From Calendula officinalis (Eukaryota > Streptophyta > Magnoliopsida > Asterales > Asteraceae): a DNA stretch of 64,000 bases. The stretch covers positions 5,040,001-5,104,000 of the forward strand of contig OY970823.1 of assembly GCA_963853835.1 (NCBI GenBank), given 5' to 3'. This document shows, piece after piece, positions 11,898 to 26,800 of this stretch. Position 1 is the first letter of the stretch, and every line of letters starts with the position of its first letter. A program made the position numbers and the translations under genes. The notes beneath the pieces were generated by a model. It ran no database searches. It was not told the origin of the DNA and saw only the letters and a list, made by a program, of their open reading frames with translations.

Positions 11898-14800
11898 GAT
11901 ATTAAAATAATATTATTCTATTGTTCATAGAGTTTAAGTTCTTGATTTTTATAAAGTTCTAAAAAACAAATTTTAGCCATTCGATCAAAAGATTCTTTAA
12001 CCATTATCATCATCAAATCACATGTGATTTCATGTACAACCACCATCATCAAATCACATGTGATTCAATATACAACCACCACCGCCACCCACCGCCGGCC
12101 GCCGGCCACCGCCGGCCGCCGGCCACCGCCGGCCGCCGCCGCCCACCGACGTCGACGACCACCTCCGGCCGCCGCCCGTCGCCCTTGGTCGCCGCCGCCC
12201 GCCGCCGCCTTCGATCGGCACAATTACGTGTGATTGGATACTCAATCACATGTGATTGCAAGCAGCCGACGATAGCGAGGGGTTGCAGGTGGTGGAGACG
12301 AAGGCCAGCGGAGGTTGTGGTGGTGGTCGGCCGTGTTGAATCACATGTGATTTGATACACATGAGGTGGTGGTGGTGGCGGTCGGCGATATGCAATCACA
12401 TGTGATTTAATACGCATTGGGTGGTGGTGGTGGTGTTGGTTTGTTGAATCACATGTGATTTTGGTGGTGGTGAAGATTTTGGAGTTGATTATCCAAGAAC
12501 TGACATTTATTTCTCAGGACTTTATAAAAATTATAAGCCTTTTTAAACTTTTCTCATTGATCAGTAATAAATAATTATAAACTATTATAAATAGAATTTT
12601 AGGAAAGAAATGAAGTAAGCGCTTTAATAAGGATGCTTCTTTCTTGATCCTTATTCAAACCATAAACTTTTTTTAATTCAAAATAAACAAACAATAGATT
12701 TGTTATACTATTTTCCCGTTTTTTGTTTATTTTTCTGATCTTCCTTTGTTCAAAATTTTTAAAGGTAGTAAAGTCTAGATCAAATGAAATTTTAACAGCT
12801 GGAAAACAAAAACAAATTACAAATCCAAAATATTGTTTAACTTTGCTATATCTAAGTGATAAATAGTAACAAGGTAAAGCATATGTAAGTATTACAGTAT
12901 AAAATAAAGTTGCGTTCAATGAGATTCATTATTTTTACAAAGTCCCGAGAAATAAGTCTCAGTCATTGATCAATAAAATCTAATGGTCAAGATTAATCAC
13001 ATATTTTATACATTGAGGGGTATTTTGGTCATTTCTTTTTAAATAAAAATATTTTTTTATTTTAGAATTTTTTTTTATTATGAATGGGTATTTTGGTCAT
13101 TTTGCACTTAAAAAAATTTCGATATTTTTTATTTTTGATTTTAAATTTTTTAAATTTTTTATTAATTTTTATTAAAAAATAATATTTAATTGATAATTAC
13201 GTATATAATTTAACCACATGTGATTTTAGTTTAAAATCACATGTGATTGTATATTTAATCACATTTGATGTTTTAGTTCAATCACATGTGATTCAATATG
13301 CAATCACATGTGATTCAGTATGTGATTCAGTATGTGATTCAGTTTAAAATCACATAAATAGTAATAATAGTATGTAAGCACATGTGATTCAGTATGCAAT
13401 CACATTATGTGTTATTAATGAAAAAATAATAGTATTTAAAAAATAATAATAATAAATTTAAAAAAAATAATAATTCTAAAATTAAAAATAAAAATAATTT
13501 TTTTTAAATGACCAAAATACCCCTGAATTAAAAAATTAAAAAAAAATTGTTCATAAATACAATCACATTATGTCATATGCAATCACATGTGATTCAGTAT
13601 GCAATCACATTATTCAGTATGCAATCACATTATGTCATATGCAATCACATGTAATTCAGTATGCAATCACATGTGATTCAGTATGTGATTCAGTATGTGA
13701 TTCAGTTTAAAATCACATAAATAGTAACAATAGTATGCAAGCACATGTGATTCACTATACAATCACATTATGTGTTATTAATGAAAAAATAATAGTTTTT
13801 AAAAAATAATAATAATAAATTAAAAAAAAAATAAAAATTCTAAAATTAAAATAAAAATAAATTTTTTTAAATGACCAAAATACCCCTGAATTAAAAATTT
13901 TAAAAAAAAAATTGTTCATAAATACAAAATAAAGAAAATTAAATCTGATAAAAAAAAGAATCTTAATCTACATGTAAAAAGATATGTTTTAAAGCCGTAA
14001 CAACGTACGGGGAATAAATTACATGTTAATATACAAAGAGAAATGAACTATCTATATAACCATGCTTGACTTCGGGTATAATCAAGCAGAGCTAACTAAT
14101 ATGTTCTGTATAAAGAGCATAAGTAGGTACCTTTCACCGATTTTGAAGCGAGTTTTTTTCATTTGTTTGGTTGTTCCTTTGAGCTTGGAAGCATCACCAA
14201 ACTTTTCCGTGACGACCCATTCATTTACTCTTTGAGTCTCAAAAAGCCCGATGAATGTTCCTTTAGTCCGGTGTAGGGCCATCACATTCTCGAATAGAAT
14301 CCAAAACACCACCAAATGGAAAGACCTACAAAATAATAAATTTAATCAAATCTTTTCCTGGCTAGTAAAAGAGATGAAATATATCACTACCCACGTCCAA
14401 AAATATTGTCCACAAACAAAACTCACAAACTTTTAAAATAGTGCATTTATTATACTATTTAACAAATAAAATTCTATCTTTACCACCTAACTATTTTTTG
14501 ATAGGTAATTTTTCAAGTGAATAATAATTTTAGGACATATTAAAAAGGAGATATGGACAATAAAATTAAAATGTAGGAAGTAATTAAAAACCTTGGAGTT
14601 CCAACTGCATTTAGAAGGGTGATGGTGATCGGGATATAAACGACGCCCCACTTAGGAATATTTACTTCGGGTACCATCATAGCTGCGGGAAGTACAACGC
14701 AGTAGAACACGAATGTAACAATATGAGCTACGATCTTTCGTACGAAAAAGAAACTGTAGATCACATATAGCTTCTTCCATAATGTCACCCTCTACATAAT

Positions 14801-17800
14801 AAAGACAATAAAAAATAAAAAATCGTGACAATATTCATGAAGAGTATATATTTAATCCTAAACGTTATGAAGAAAAATGATACATATTAATTAATTAAAA
14901 TGATATTCGTGCATACCCTATTTCTCATGATCTCATAAACCATTTTCCTGAAAAGGTTTGCTGGGCCACAAGACCAACGATGTTGTTGGTAACGGTAGGC
15001 TTTATAACTGCTTGGCAACTCGTTTTTGACCTGTAAGTTGAAAAACAAGATAAAATCTCTAATTAAGTCTATAATGAAAAAGAACTTATTTTTAAAACAA
15101 ATGTGTTAGTGCTAATTTGAAATATTAATACTGCAAACTGACTGAATTCATAAAGGGAGCTGATATGCTCAAGAATGGTTTTTATTCATTCAAGGAAATT
15201 AAAACGTAAAGACAATAATACCCTTAGTTATTTTGGTCAAAGATTTTTGTTTCCTTTTTACTAGAACACAATCCCCCATATTATCCTCTTCGTATGAAAT
15301 AAAAAGAGGGTTCATAAATCCCAATTGTTTTTGTCATTCATCTTCATAGTTTAAAGCTTTCAAGTTTATTTTTGTAACTTTTGAATCAAACAAAAAGTAC
15401 GATTTTACTTTTCTGACATCACATTTCTTTAGAAACAGAATTAAAAAAATAATTAGATAATCTTAACAATGCCATTAAAAAATGAAATCAGATGAACATA
15501 TTTGACATCAAACGGTATTTGTTCTATAAAAAATTGCTTAAAAGTCGTATAAGGTTTCACATAAGAATATTAACAGACAGAGAATCAATAGTTACGTAAC
15601 ATTCATAACGATAAAAAAAACACAAATGATATGATTTTCATCAACCAAAATAGTATAACAGCTTCATCACATCTCACAAAAAAGTACTCGTAATATATGC
15701 TGGCTAATTGGATTTTGGAAAGTCACACCAAAAATAGATCTTACGTCAAATAATATGAGGGTATTATCGTCTTTGCTTATAAAATTGTACTGATTTGCAC
15801 AAGGAGACTTACGAACCCTCTTTTTATTTCATACGAAGAGGATAATATGGCCATATGGGGTATTATTGTCTTTACGTTTTAATTTCTTTGAATGAATAAA
15901 AACCATTCTTTAGCATATCAGCTCCCAATGGTTGAATTTACAAGGACTTTAATTATCAATTGATGATATATAGTTAAATATTATCTACTTAATTTTAATC
16001 ACTATGAGATTATAATATTATCTTTAGTTATTAAATTAATTAAATACCTATAATAATTAGGAATTTGAGATAGAATAGAATCGTGATTTCTTGGTGACAA
16101 AGAAATCAACAACCCTATATATATCAACTCATAATTTCGGCCCTTGCATTATTAGGGGAGCTGAATTCGATCCTTCGATACAGCCCTCTTATCTCTTACA
16201 AAATGTAACTAGACCATGCTTTGCATAATTAATTGCTTACGTGGGAGGTGATACCATCATATTATTCATTTTCATCCCTTATACCTCCTCTGTTTCAAAA
16301 TAAGTAATTTGATATAATTTGAAACTTTTCTTATTTGATAAAATATAATGAGGATCTCATACCCACTAATTATCTTATTTAATAAAGTGAAATAACTTAT
16401 TTATACTTACTTTTACTTTTAAACATCATTAAACTCACCTTAATTATAATATGTGGGAATCGCCACTCACTATCCAATTTAATTTAATTTAACTTTAAAC
16501 GTGAAATTTATAATGTATCAGTTTTTTTGAAACGGAGGAAGTACATGTACTCTAAAAGTAATATAATAGCTAAGGTATTTTACCATTATTGACCCAAGGT
16601 ACAAGAACTTCCATCCTTTAAGACTCGCCCGAACCGCGAGATCCATATCTTCAACCGTGGTGCGGTCCTTCCATCCTCCGGCCTCGTCAAGGGCTGCCAT
16701 TCGCCAAACTCCGGCTGTCCCTATATGCATATCATTAATCATTACACAAAATGTATACGACGGAAGTGTGCCTAGATAATGTATTAGACCATTATAATAC
16801 AACCAAAGAGCTTAAAACCTAGTTGTATCAAGGTGATTATGTGTCCCATAATATTGTGGGTTCAAATCATGTTGATGACGAAATTGGTGTAAATATAGTA
16901 GTGCGTGTATTAGCCATTCAAAAATAAAATAAAATACTATAATACAATTTAGAACGCTAATTAGTTATACGTAATAACCTAGTGACCCGAAAAACAATAT
17001 TTATGAATTCTTAAGTAGAAGTTTTGATTACCATTAAAGCCAAAGAATGCATATGTTGAAGAACCAGCTTCTTGCTCCACTTTGAAATGATAGTCAAGTG
17101 ACATCTCTTGCATTCTTGTCATTAAGCATTCATTTGAGTTCACTGCAAGTAATGCCATCATTTACTTATTACACAAACTTGTAATCGCTATAAATTCGTA
17201 GAAATATATATGTCAAGTTCGTTAACATTGGAAAATAATCAAAACTTATGCTAAATGAACGTATATAGCGAAAAATATATGTCAAATTAGTCGAGTTATT
17301 GATCGTATTTCACATATTAACTATTTTTCACACCATATAAATAAAACCCATAAAACAGGTATTGGAATATGTCGTTACAAAGTTTTAATGTGGCTAAAAC
17401 TTACGTTAGAGCACCATTCACAAGTTTAATACATTATGCTAGCAAATACAAGATATATATGTGCATGAAACTTAATTGTTTTGTGACTTTTCGTATATAA
17501 TCATAACATTTTTAGTTTACATGTATCTAACTATATTTCTATGAAAACCGTCTATCTTGTGGCCGAATTGTTTGCAAGTTCTCTTGCATTTTAGGAGAAT
17601 ACAAAGTCAACTTTGGTATCCATTTCGCAAATTAATCTCAGGGTCTACTGGAGATGTTTAGAGTAATAAAGAGTTCGGAGTTCGGGTTTCGATTCCTACT
17701 CTATCCAGTTAGTGACCTACCGAGTCAGGGTGTTTTGATAATTATTTTCATAATTGTAAAATAAAATTAAAAGTTAATGTAAGGTAAACAAATGATGAGA

Positions 17801-20800
17801 AAGAAAACATTATTATATACTCCCTCCGTCACACAAAAAATACTTATTTCTCCTTAAATTTTTGTCCCACAAAAAAGTTCTCATTTCTAAAATTGATGGG
17901 GTCCATTCAATAAAATAATATAATTTCCAAAGACCACACCACTAATTATCCAATATCTATGTTTCTCTCTCCAATTTAACTTTATATTTTAATCAAAATT
18001 ATTAACAATTATTTCATCACTAACTATTTTTTTAAAATTTGTGCCTAAGAGAAATGGATATTTTTTGTGGGACGGAGGGAGTATAACATTTTGACAATTC
18101 ATTAACAGTCGCACACTCGCACATGTACACTGAAAATTTATTTTATTTTATTTTAAGAAGCCTCCAGTTTTGACTTTTGTAGGTTCGTATTTATATCTAT
18201 GCTATCTAAACCATTTAATATTACTATCTTTAGGCTAGCTGGCAAACTTACTGAGCATTTTTTTCTCTTTTTCTTTTAACACATATTTTTTTTTACTTCA
18301 TGTTTCATGATTAGAGATGCAAACGGATATGTGTAATAGTGGGTACTGTAAAATCCATATCAACATGCTATTTTTATATTCGTACCTCGCCCCATGCCCG
18401 GTCAAATCCCATCAGGTTCGGGTAGAAAATCCCCGCCGGGTGGGGGAACCCGACGGGTACCCGTTCAATAAAAAAATTAAACAAAATAACTAGAATATCT
18501 AATACTCTTTGTTTGTTCAGACTTATTTCGTTCAATACGTAATGGACTTACGAGAGACGGGCTAGATTTTAACCATTATTAGATTAGGCTAATGAGAGAT
18601 TAAGAGTTGGGCTAAGTTTGGATAGTGACTAGTTGGCTAAACATGTACTAAAAAAATTACACATTAATATATATTCGAATCGGGTATAAACGGTGCGAGT
18701 ATTATAAAACTCGTACCCGACCCGTCCCCTCTCTCGGGTATGAAATTTAAACACATCCCCGACCCGTTACCCGTTTAGTCGGGTAATACCCGCCCCGTAA
18801 GACTCGGATACCTACGGGTACCTGAACCCGCGGGTCAAATTCGCATCCCTATTCATGTTAATTTATTTTGTATATATATATATATATACTTCCTCCGATT
18901 CAAAATAAGGGACACACTTTCCTTTTTTGGGTGATTCAAAATAAGTGACACACTTTGAAAAATTATCTTATCTGATAAAAAATAATGGGACACACACTCA
19001 CTAACTATCTACTTTAACAAATTGAAATGACTTCTTTACCCTTACTTTTTACTTTTAAACATCATTAACCACACTTTATTCACAATGTGTGTGACTCATT
19101 CTCCACTAACCATCTAATTAATCTAATTTAATTATCATTATAATCTTTTGCCTCAAAAACCGTGAAACATAAAGTATGTTACTTATTTGGAATCGGATGA
19201 AGTATTAACTATAAATATTACAAACTTTTGATGTACTAAAATGATATGCTGTCTACTTCAATGTATGAATTATTATTTAATTAAAAATTAATTTTTATCA
19301 ACTTATTATTATTATGTAACTATCATTTACATGTTATTAAATTTATTTGAGATTGGTTCAATCAAGTTTAGTGGTATGTGAATTACATACATTATCGCAA
19401 CTAAAATAGTTGATACAAAAGATTTTCTTATATAAAACAAATTAAACAAATCATTTGAGACTTAGGTGTATGCTTTAAAGTCCCGCCCGCAAGAGTACAA
19501 AACTTCTAGTTGTTTAATAAAAGAGAAATGATATTTGTTCATACTATTTATTACTATTCATCTTGTAACGACCGTAATTTTACGTTTTTCATTTCGTGTA
19601 ATTATTCGGGATTTATGTGAATTTTCGTCATTTATGTTAGTTTTCATTTCGGTTTGTGTTTTATCGAATGATTGAATGTTTGGGACTTGGTATAACCAAG
19701 TATGGGTCAAAACTTGGATGGAAACAAGTTTAAAGGCCAAGAATCTGACTGGAACAGCCCTCGCGGCGCGAGGCAGGCGCGAGCCAGACGCGAGAGCGAA
19801 CAGTAGGTTCAGAGCTCAGTCGCGAGAGACTCGCGCCGATCTCGCGTTGAGATTCGCGGCGCGAGCCAGGCGCGAGCGGGGCGCGAGTTGGGTGTTCCTG
19901 CGGCGACCAAGAGGACAACCCGCGTCACCTCGCGGCGAGAGGCAAACGCGAGCGGGGCGCGAGGTCTGTCTGGAGTATATAAAGTTATGTAGAAGCTAGG
20001 GCTCATAACACCTACGAACCCTAGACTTAGTGCAACCGTTTTTGAGAGCATTTGGACGGTTTTTGGAGCTAAGGAGCCCAAATCTTCATCTTCTTGAAGG
20101 ATTTAAGCATCAAGGGTAAGAATTCTTGCTTATTTCACTTAGTTACCTTCATTTTGAGCTTGGTATGGGTAACAATGGTGGTTTTGGGAACCCACCATAT
20201 CATCTTTGGGGAAGATGAACTTTCATGAGTGTAAAACACTCCTTGTGGACTTGTAATCAATGTGTACAAGTTAGATTTGGGATTGATGATGGAAAATCTT
20301 GAACTAGGGTTTGAGATTTCCACCAAGTTGTATGAACTTGGTGGTTGGGGATGTTTAGATGGATTACTTAGTAGCTAGTTATGGATTATAACTAGACTTG
20401 GTATTGATATTGATGTTAGGTCAAGAAGACCTTGAGATTGGAAGTACTTCCTCAATTTGGAAGTAAGGATTGTGCTGTTGAACACAATTGTTGGATAGCA
20501 TTGCTAAGGTGAGTACATGTGATCTTTCTGAGTACATAGTAAACCATGTTTTATGAATTGAAATGATTTTTGAGTCTTTATTAGATAAATACTTTTAATA
20601 AAGAAAAGATAGAATTGATAGAGCATGAGTTTAATTTAATTTAATGTAATTGAATTGAGTTGAATTGTAAATTGATTTGCTTAGTTACCACTAGTATGAT
20701 TGAGTTGTGATATGGGCTTTGACCCAAGTTGATGATTTGTTATGTGGTAGCTAATCGATTGGATCCTAGATAACCCACACCAGTTGGGGGAGTTAGTGAC

Positions 20801-23800
20801 TACTACTTGGGGCGGTACCACCCTGCGCAAGAGTAGTATGTCGAGAAATAGATAACCCGGAAATCAGGGGAGTTTGAGATAACCCGGAAATCGGGGGAGC
20901 AAATAGATAACCCGGAAACGGGGGAGTTTACCTAGATAACCCATATCGGGGGAGTTGTTTCGGGGAGGCCCGTTACGTATGTGTTTGGATTATGGCAAGC
21001 CTTAGAGATTGATTGACTATGTGCGATTTGATAATTTATTAATTATTAATTTATTGCAAATTTATTTCTAACCGGGTCTAAAACCCATGTTTCTCACGAG
21101 ACAATATTTGTCTCACGTACTACGTTTATTTTGACTATGTACTCAGGTTCGGGAGCAAAAGATTAGGCGGCCCGTAGTTAGCATTTGGATGGATTAGCTC
21201 GGTGTACTTATTTAATTCCCTAGACTATAGTTTTGATATATTTGTAACACCGGTTTTGATACTTTCCAATTGTTCCAAATGTTTTGTTTAATCCACATTT
21301 TCGGATATTATGGATTTTTAATGTTAAACTTGTTTATTTAAAAAGTTTTAATTGTTTTGAAAAATCGGTGTGTTACAACTTGGTATCAGAGCATTAGTCT
21401 AAGTGAATTAGGTTGGTTACCCACCCTAGACTTAGACTTTGCTTTTGGGACATTATGTTCTATAGGAAGTTAGGTTGACCTTTGAGAACTAGGGTTAACC
21501 ATTGAGGGAATTGTTTTATATCGAGCTATGCTTATGTCTAATTTTGACTTTTAGCCAACTTATTGGATTCTAATTGGGTTGACATCTTATTATAGTAAGA
21601 TGGCTAGAACAAGAAGTGGTCGATTGTTGGATGAGGAACGAGCTTCGAATTTGAATCAAGACGGGAATGGTTTGGCTAACTCGGGTATCGGGAATAACCA
21701 TACTCCGGTAACTATGGAGGCCATTCAATCCATGCTCACTAATATGAGAAATGTGATGCAACAAGATGTTAACCGGATCATAAACGATCGGTTGAACTTA
21801 GGAGGTGATGATGATGAAAGGGAGGAAGAGGAACGTCGCTTTGAGGAGGAGAGGGAGGAAGGTGAAGATTCCCCTCAACTCACTAAGACCAAGTCAACGG
21901 GAAACACCAACCCGACCGAGAAATCCTCCAATGGGGAAAGTGGTGAAGAGAGAAAGATTGAACGTGAAGGATGTTCTTACAAAACATTCCTTGCTTGTCG
22001 TCCCGACTTCTATCTCGGTAGTACGGAACCGAAAGTGACGGTTCGATGGATTCGAGAAACGGAACGTGTGCTTGAAAGTAGCAAGTGCAAAGAGGAAGAC
22101 ATGGTGACTTATGCCTCACGTTTGTTTAAAGATGATGCTCTTACATGGTGGGACACCGTGTATGAAACTTTGGGAAAGAAAGCCATTTACAAGATGTCGT
22201 GGGATGAGTTCACTAGAAGACTCAAGGAGAAGTATTGTCCCGAGAGTGAATTGGAAGAGTTGTTGGAAGAGTTCTTGCACTTCAAGAAAGGCAATTTGAC
22301 CTTGGATGAGTATACCAAGAAGTTCACGGGTTATCTCCCGTTTGTGTCAAGTACTTACCCAACCGAACGTAGTCGTGTGGTTCGGTTTGCTAATGGGTTA
22401 CCATGGGAGTATGAGCTCGAAGTGAAGAGGGCAACCACTCTTGATGAGGCGATCAATGTCGCCCGAAGTGTTGAGAAGGTTAGTAAAAGGAGAGTTCAAG
22501 AGAGGTCGATTGGTAATGAGAAAAGAAAGTTTGAAAGCTTTTCGGGGCCATCCAAGAAAAGTAAGTTTGCCCCGAGCGGGTCAAAACAAGGAAGTGTTGG
22601 TGGATGTAGGGAGTGTGGTAGAGACCACAAAGGAGAATGCAAGGCGGATTCTAATGGTTGTTTCAAATGTGGTCGGTTTGGCCACAAGGCTAAAGATTGC
22701 AAGGTGAGGAGCCTTGATGAAGTTGAATGTTACTCATGTCACGAGAAGGGGCATTATAGCAATGTTTGCCCGAAGAAAGGAACCGAAACGTTGGTGTCAA
22801 CCGCTCACAAGAAACCGGAGCCGATGAAGGTCAAAGGTCGTGCCTTCCAACTCACGCGTGAAGAAGCCAAGGAGACTCATGATGTCGTCTCAGGTACCTA
22901 ATTCATAAACTCCATACCCACATATGTATTGATTGATTCGGGTTCTACTTATTCTTTCGTGTCCCATGAATTTGGTGCAAAGTTTAAGGTTCCACTAGAG
23001 TTGCTTGATGATTTGTATGAAATAGAAGTAGCCGATGGAAAGACCTCTATGGTTCAACACATCTATAGGGATTGTGAGTTAGAAATCGATAGTAAGAAGT
23101 TCAAGGTTGATTTGATGCCTATGGGGATTAAGGCTTTTGACGTAATTATTGGAATGGATTGGTTGGGGGTCCACCAAGCCAAGATTTTGTGTGGAAAGAA
23201 GTTGGTGTCGATTAAGTCACCCGAGAATGAGAAGGTGTATATCTATGGGGAAAAGAGGCATCATATGCCAAACTTGTTAACCGCCATTAAGGCAAGAAAG
23301 TGTTTAGCGAAAGGTTGTGCATCATTTATAGCTTATGTTTTAGACGGAAGAAAAGAGAAGAAGACGGTTGAGAATGTGAAGATTATTCGGGATTTTCCCG
23401 AAGTTTTTCCCGATGACTTACCCGGTTTGCCACCGGAGAGACAAGTCGAGTTTCGAATTGATTTAGTTTCGGGGGCGACGCCGATTGCCCGAGCCCCGTA
23501 TCGTTTAGCTCCCACCGAAATGAGAGAGTTGATGGCCCAACTCCAAGATTTGCTCGATAAAGGTTTTATCCGTCCTAGTTCATCACCTTGGGGTGCACCG
23601 GTTCTATTTGTGAAGAAGAAAGATGGTTCGATGAGGATGTGCATCGATTACCGAGAGCTTAACAAGATGACGATAAAGAACCGATATCCTTTGCCAAGGA
23701 TAGATGATTTATTTGATCAACTTCAAGGAGCCGATTATTTCTCCAAGATTGATTTGAGATCGGGTTACCATCAAGTTCGTGTTAAAGAAGGTGATACCGA

Positions 23801-26800
23801 GAAGACGGCCTTTAGAACTCGTTATGGGCATTATGAATTTTTAGTTATGCCATTCGGTTTGACGAATGCCCCGGCTATTTTTATGGATCTCATGAATAGG
23901 GTTTGTAAACCTTTTCTCGATAAATTTCTCATAGTATTTATTGATGATATTCTTATTTTCTCCAAAACCGAAGAAGAACATGAAGACCATTTGAGGCAAA
24001 CTCTAGAAGTGTTGAAACGAGAAAAATTGTATGCAAAATTCTCAAAGTGTGAGTTTTGGTTGCGGGAAGTTCAATTCTTAGGTCATGTGGTATCTCGAAG
24101 CGGGATAAAAGTTGACCCGTCTAAGATCGAGGCGGTGAAGAATTGGGAAGCACCGAAGACCCCGACCGAAGTTAGGAGTTTTCTTGGGTTAGCCGGTTAC
24201 TACCGAATGTTTATTGAAGATTTTTCCCGAGTGGCGGTCCCACTCACTAGACTAACGAGAAAAGATGTAAGGTTCGAATGGGGAAAAAAGCAAGAGGACG
24301 CTTTTGCCTTGTTGAAAGAGAAGTTGTGCAATGCACCGATCCTCACTCTACCCGATGGTATGGAAGACTTCGTGGTGTATAGTGACGCCTCGAATAAAGG
24401 TCTCGGTTGTGTTTTGATGCAAAGAGGGAAAGTGATAGCTTATGCCTCAAGGCAATTAAAGAATGCGGAAGAAAATTATACAACACATGATTTGGAGTTG
24501 GCGGCGATTATTTTCGCCTTAAAGATTTGGAGGCATTACTTATATGGCACAAGGTGTATCTTGTACACGGATCACAAAAGTCTCAAGTATGTGTTTACAC
24601 AAAAAGACTTGAATATGAGGCAAAGAAGGTGGATTGAATTGATTAGTGACTATGATTGTGAAATCGTCTATCACGAAGGGAAGGCCAATGTGGTAGCCGA
24701 TGCCTTGAGTAGAAAAGTTTATGAAAAACCGGTTAAGGCTAAGTTAATGCGGATTGATGTAGTATCTAGCTTCATTGAAAGTATAAAAACCGCACAAATA
24801 GAAGTGACGGGAAAAGACGAGTATAGACAAGAGAGATTGGGAAAGAACCAAGTGTTTGAGGAAAATGGTCAAGGGTTGAAAACCGCGAATGGTCGAATTT
24901 GGGTCCCGAAATTCGGTGGAAACCGAAAAGTGTTGTTGAATGATGCTCACAAGTCTAAGTATTCGATTCATCCCGGTAGTACAAAAACTTATCAAGACTT
25001 GAAGAAAATTTATTGGTGGCCCGGGATGAAGTCGAGGGTAGCAAAGTTCATATCAAAATGTGCCACGTGTGCACAAGTGAAAGCCGAGCACCAAGTGCCT
25101 TATGGTGTTGCACAATCGTTACAAGTGCCGGCCGGGAAATGGAATGACATCACAATGGATTTCATTGTTGGTCTCCCAAAGACTAGTATAAATCATGATG
25201 CTATATGGGTGATCGTTGATAGGTTAACGAAAAGTGCGTTATTCCTAGCTATTAGGGAAACCATGCCACTCGAGAAGTTGGCAAAATTGTATGTTGATGA
25301 AGTTGTCCGTTTGCATGGGGTACCATTGTCAATTGTGTCCGATCGGGATGCAAGGTTTACCTCGAGATTTTGGAGATCACTCCAAGAAGAGTTGGGGACA
25401 AAGTTGAGGTTGAGCACGGCTTACCATCCGCAAACCGATGGTCAAAGTGAAAGAACGATCCAAACGGTTGAAGATATGTTGAGGTCGTGTGTTTTGGATT
25501 TTGGTGGTAAATGAGATGAGCATTTACCGTTAGTTGAATTTTCGTATAACAATAGTTATCACTCGACCATTAAGATGCCACCGTTTGAGGCTTTATATGG
25601 GAGGAAATGTAGGACGCCTTCTTGTTGGTTAGAGGCGGGTGAGACGAGACTCACGGGTCCCGAGATTGTAAAAATAACAAATGAGAAAATTGAAATAATT
25701 CAAAGGAATATGAAAGTGGCACAAGATCGCCAAAAGAGCTATTCGGGTTTGAAAAAGCGACCTTATGATTTAAATGTCGGTGATATGGTGATGTTGAAGG
25801 TGTCGCCTTGGAAAGGCGTGATGAGATTTGGAAAGAAGGGCAAATTGAGCCCAAGGTATGTAGGCCCGTTTAGGATCTTGAAACGGGTCGGCTTACAAGC
25901 ATTTAAGTTAGAACTTCCACCCGAGTTGCAAGGTGTCCATGACACCTTCCATGTTAGTAATTTGAAGAAATTTGTGGGTGAAGTGGAGAATATTATTCCA
26001 CTCCAAGATTTGCGGGTCGATGCACCCAACCGGTTGCTTAAAGAGCCCGAGGCCATACTGGAGGCCCAAACAAAGAAATTGAGGAACAAAGAGATTGAGC
26101 TAGTGTTGGTCAAGTGGAAGCATTCCCTTGGGCCAAACTTGACTTGGGAAGTCAAGGATGAGATGAAGAAACGCTACCCGAATTTTGTAGATTATGAGAC
26201 GATTCCGAGGACGGAATCCTCTTAAGGGGTAGATAGTTGTAACGACCGTAATTTTACGTTTTTCATTTCGTGTAATTATTCGGGATTTATGTGAATTTTC
26301 GTCATTTATGTTAGTTTTCATTTCGGTTTGTGTTTTATCGAATGATTGAATGTTTGGGACTTGGTATAACCAAGTATGGGTCAAAACTTGGATGGAAACA
26401 AGTTTAAAGGCCAAGAATCTGACTGGAACAGCCCTCGCGGCGCGAGGCAGGCGCGAGCCAGACGCGAGAGCGAACAGTAGGTTCAGAGCTCAGTCGCGAG
26501 AGACTCGCGCCGATCTCGCGTTGAGATTCGCGGCGCGAGCCAGGCGCGAGCGGGGCGCGAGTTGGGTGTTCCTGCGGCGACCAAGAGGACAACCCGCGTC
26601 ACCTCGCGGCGCGAGGCAAACGCGAGCGGGGCGCGAGGTCTGTCTGGAGTATATAAAGTTGTGTAGAAGCTAGGGCTCATAACAACTACGAACCCTAGAC
26701 TTAGTGCAGCCGTTTTTGAGAGCATTTGGACGGTTTTTGGAGCTAAGGACCTCAAATCTTCATCTTCTTGAAGGATTTAAGCATCAAGGGTAAGAATTCT

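Noticed and set aside
12024..12417. Pro/Arg-rich frames over 100 codons in CSLA intron 8
   Set aside because: Products of the GC-rich minisatellite and the repeated palindrome; low complexity and intronic.
12016..13760. Possible CRISPR-like array of palindromic repeats
   Set aside because: Plant nuclear context, irregular spacing, a repeat of only 14 bp, no cas genes; fits transposon-internal repeats better.
17640..17730. Possible SINE or tRNA gene (GGGTTTCGATTCC B-box-like word)
   Set aside because: No convincing A-box, no cloverleaf and no flanking target duplication.
19676..20081. Arg/Ala-rich frames on both strands inside the 5' LTR (and again at 26350-26755)
   Set aside because: They come from the GC-rich inverted words of the LTR U3, are duplicated in both LTRs, and have no domain.
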